Assembly: GCA_904501765.1 (NCBI GenBank)
Contig: CAJGCM010000046.1
Span: 1 to 13,543 of the forward strand
Length of the DNA: 13,543 nucleotides
Direction: 5' to 3'
Source: an uncultured Clostridia bacterium
GTDB taxonomy: Bacteria; Bacillota; Clostridia; Oscillospirales; CAG-272
The translations under genes and the position numbers were made by a program. The notes under the pieces were generated by a model, which saw only the letters and a program-made list of their open reading frames with translations, was not told the origin of the DNA and made no database searches. Positions 13,075 to 13,543 of the stretch are shown piece by piece. The first letter of the stretch is position 1. Each line of letters opens with the position of its first letter.

Positions 13075-13176
13075 CCTCACAGTTCTCGAGAGATAATTTC
13101 GACCTTTGGTCGAATTTCAAAAAGCACTTCGCACATGCGGAGTGCTTTTTGTTATCTCTTGGACGAACTGAGGTGC
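13075..13176. repeat. Three-way-junction-like palindromic module with ends resembling the rpsI 3' end
   Basis: The outer stem pairs CAGTTC and AGAGATAA (13080-13085, 13089-13096) with TTATCTCT and GAACTG (13152-13159, 13165-13170), and can extend through CCT/AGG. Inside are two hairpins: TTCGACC-TTT-GGTCGAA (13098-13114), and a long one at 13118-13151 with eleven perfect pairs, then one G-T and three more pairs, and loop ACAT. The right end, read on the minus strand (13176 to 13152), matches the last 24 bases of rpsI except for a 3-4 base central difference. The left end is a degenerate direct copy of the same sequence. This looks like a small structured element rather than a gene. Confidence 0.7.
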
Positions 13177-13346
13177 AAATGAAGCACACCTGCGGTGTAT
13201 GAAACATGAAGTCGCAACTGCGTTGCTATGAAGCGTGGCTTCGCCCACATGAAGGAGCCGGGTGTGCTTCGCTTCATAGAAGCCGTAGGCTTCTGCTTCG
13301 TGCTCGCTTGCGAGCACTTCATATTTGCGAAGCAAATGCTTCATTT
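13177..13346. repeat. 170-bp array of hairpins joined by ATGAAG/CTTCAT spacers
   Basis: The element is closed by the inverted repeat AAATGAAGC (13177-13185) and GCTTCATTT (13338-13346). Inside are ACACC-TGC-GGTGT (13186-13198), GCAAC-TGC-GTTGC (13214-13226), GTGG/CCAC (13235-13248), AGAAGCC-GTA-GGCTTCT (13278-13294), GTGCTCG with CGAGCAC around CTTG (13300-13317) and ATTTGC-GAA-GCAAAT (13323-13337). ATGAAG occurs at 13179, 13206, 13228 and 13249; its complement CTTCAT occurs at 13272, 13317 and 13339, so spacers can pair with each other and enclose the hairpins. A competing 10-bp pairing joins 13181-13190 with 13261-13270. No credible gene is present. Confidence 0.75.
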
Positions 13347-13360
13347 TTCCCGCCGTCCTG

Positions 13361-13389
13361 TTTACTTTTTGCCGTTTTTATGGTATAAT
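13361..13389 (+). promoter_or_regulatory. Extended -10 promoter of the right-edge kinase-like gene
   Basis: TATAAT (13384-13389) is preceded by TGG, giving an extended -10 (TGnTATAAT). A weaker -35, TTTACT (13361-13366), lies 17 bases upstream. The start of transcription would be near 13396, about 34 bases before the ATG. It begins 15 bases after the hairpin array ends. Confidence 0.75.
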
Positions 13390-13429
13390 ACAACTAATAG
13401 ATAAACTTGAATTTGTAAGGATAGAAAGT

Positions 13430-13543
13430 ATGATTGTTTTAATAACGGGAGCATCGCACACAGGCAAAACTGCACTTGCTCAAAAGTTGCTCGAAAAATA
13501 TAAATACCCATATCTCTCAATCGACCACCTTAAAATGGGGTTG
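13430..13543 (+). CDS. P-loop kinase-like ATP-binding protein, first 38 residues (truncated by window edge)
   Basis: The frame opens at ATG 13430 with AAGGA (13417-13421) eight bases upstream and runs off the right edge. The protein starts MIVLITGASHTGKTALAQKL, in which GASHTGKT (residues 7-14) is a Walker A loop on a hydrophobic first strand. It is followed by LLEKYKYPYLSIDHLKMGL; the Ser-Ile-Asp-His stretch would be the second strand carrying an acidic residue, as in small-molecule kinases of the adenylate or shikimate kinase type. Substrate and full length cannot be judged from this fragment. Other P-loop families, such as zeta-toxin-like kinases, are possible. Confidence 0.8.
   Translation, partial: MIVLITGASHTGKTALAQKLLEKYKYPYLSIDHLKMGL

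Noticed and set aside
13177..13346. CRISPR array
   Set aside because: The repeated unit is only six bases, appears in both orientations, and what lies between are palindromes of variable length rather than unique spacers of constant length. No cas gene is near.
12913..13388. Three short open frames (two plus, one minus) across the hairpin region
   Set aside because: They translate palindromes and repeated spacers, lack ribosome binding sites and overlap each other on both strands. The minus frame contains an APQF stretch only because it reads the inverted copy of the rpsI end.

Overview
The window looks like chromosome of a spore-forming, Gram-positive-type anaerobe of the class Clostridia. 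It has moderate GC, strong AGGAGG-type ribosome binding sites and sigma-A-type promoters. It carries a germination protease (gpr), DUF4364 and DUF6472 proteins and a DUF512 radical SAM protein, all families I associate with Clostridia. Species cannot be fixed from this sequence alone. I see no phage genes, transposase, tRNA, rRNA or CRISPR array.

Layout. Positions 1-384 (-) hold the start of a DUF4364 protein that runs off the left edge. Positions 527-2290 (-) encode an oligopeptide-type solute-binding lipoprotein standing alone between its own promoter and terminator. Divergent from it is gpr (2491-3384, +), whose Shine-Dalgarno can be buried in a hairpin. A bidirectional terminator (3438-3488) separates gpr from a four-gene minus-strand operon, read in the order DUF512 radical SAM/PDZ protein (6840-8153), der (5468-6811), obgE (4082-5362) and a nitroreductase (3497-4069). 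It is driven from a promoter at 8203-8231. Der and Obg are both ribosome-assembly GTPases.

From 8349 the plus strand carries a second operon behind a perfect-consensus promoter: apolipoprotein N-acyltransferase (lnt), an Mrr-family nuclease starting at TTG, a small tail-anchored membrane protein of unknown function, and a DUF6472 cysteine protein. It ends at a strong terminator (11773-11822). A second perfect-consensus promoter then drives rplM-rpsI (ribosomal proteins L13 and S9).

The roughly 530 bases after rpsI (12899-13429) are the most unusual part. They contain a terminator inside a 19-bp inverted repeat that includes the rpsI stop codon, a run of hairpins mostly with 3-nt loops, a three-way-junction-like module whose ends copy the 3' end of rpsI in direct and inverted orientation, and a 170-bp array of hairpins joined by ATGAAG/CTTCAT spacers and closed by a 9-bp terminal inverted repeat. 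This stretch does not look protein-coding and is the best candidate here for an undescribed element. After it, an extended -10 promoter leads into a P-loop kinase-like gene (13430 onward) cut by the right edge.
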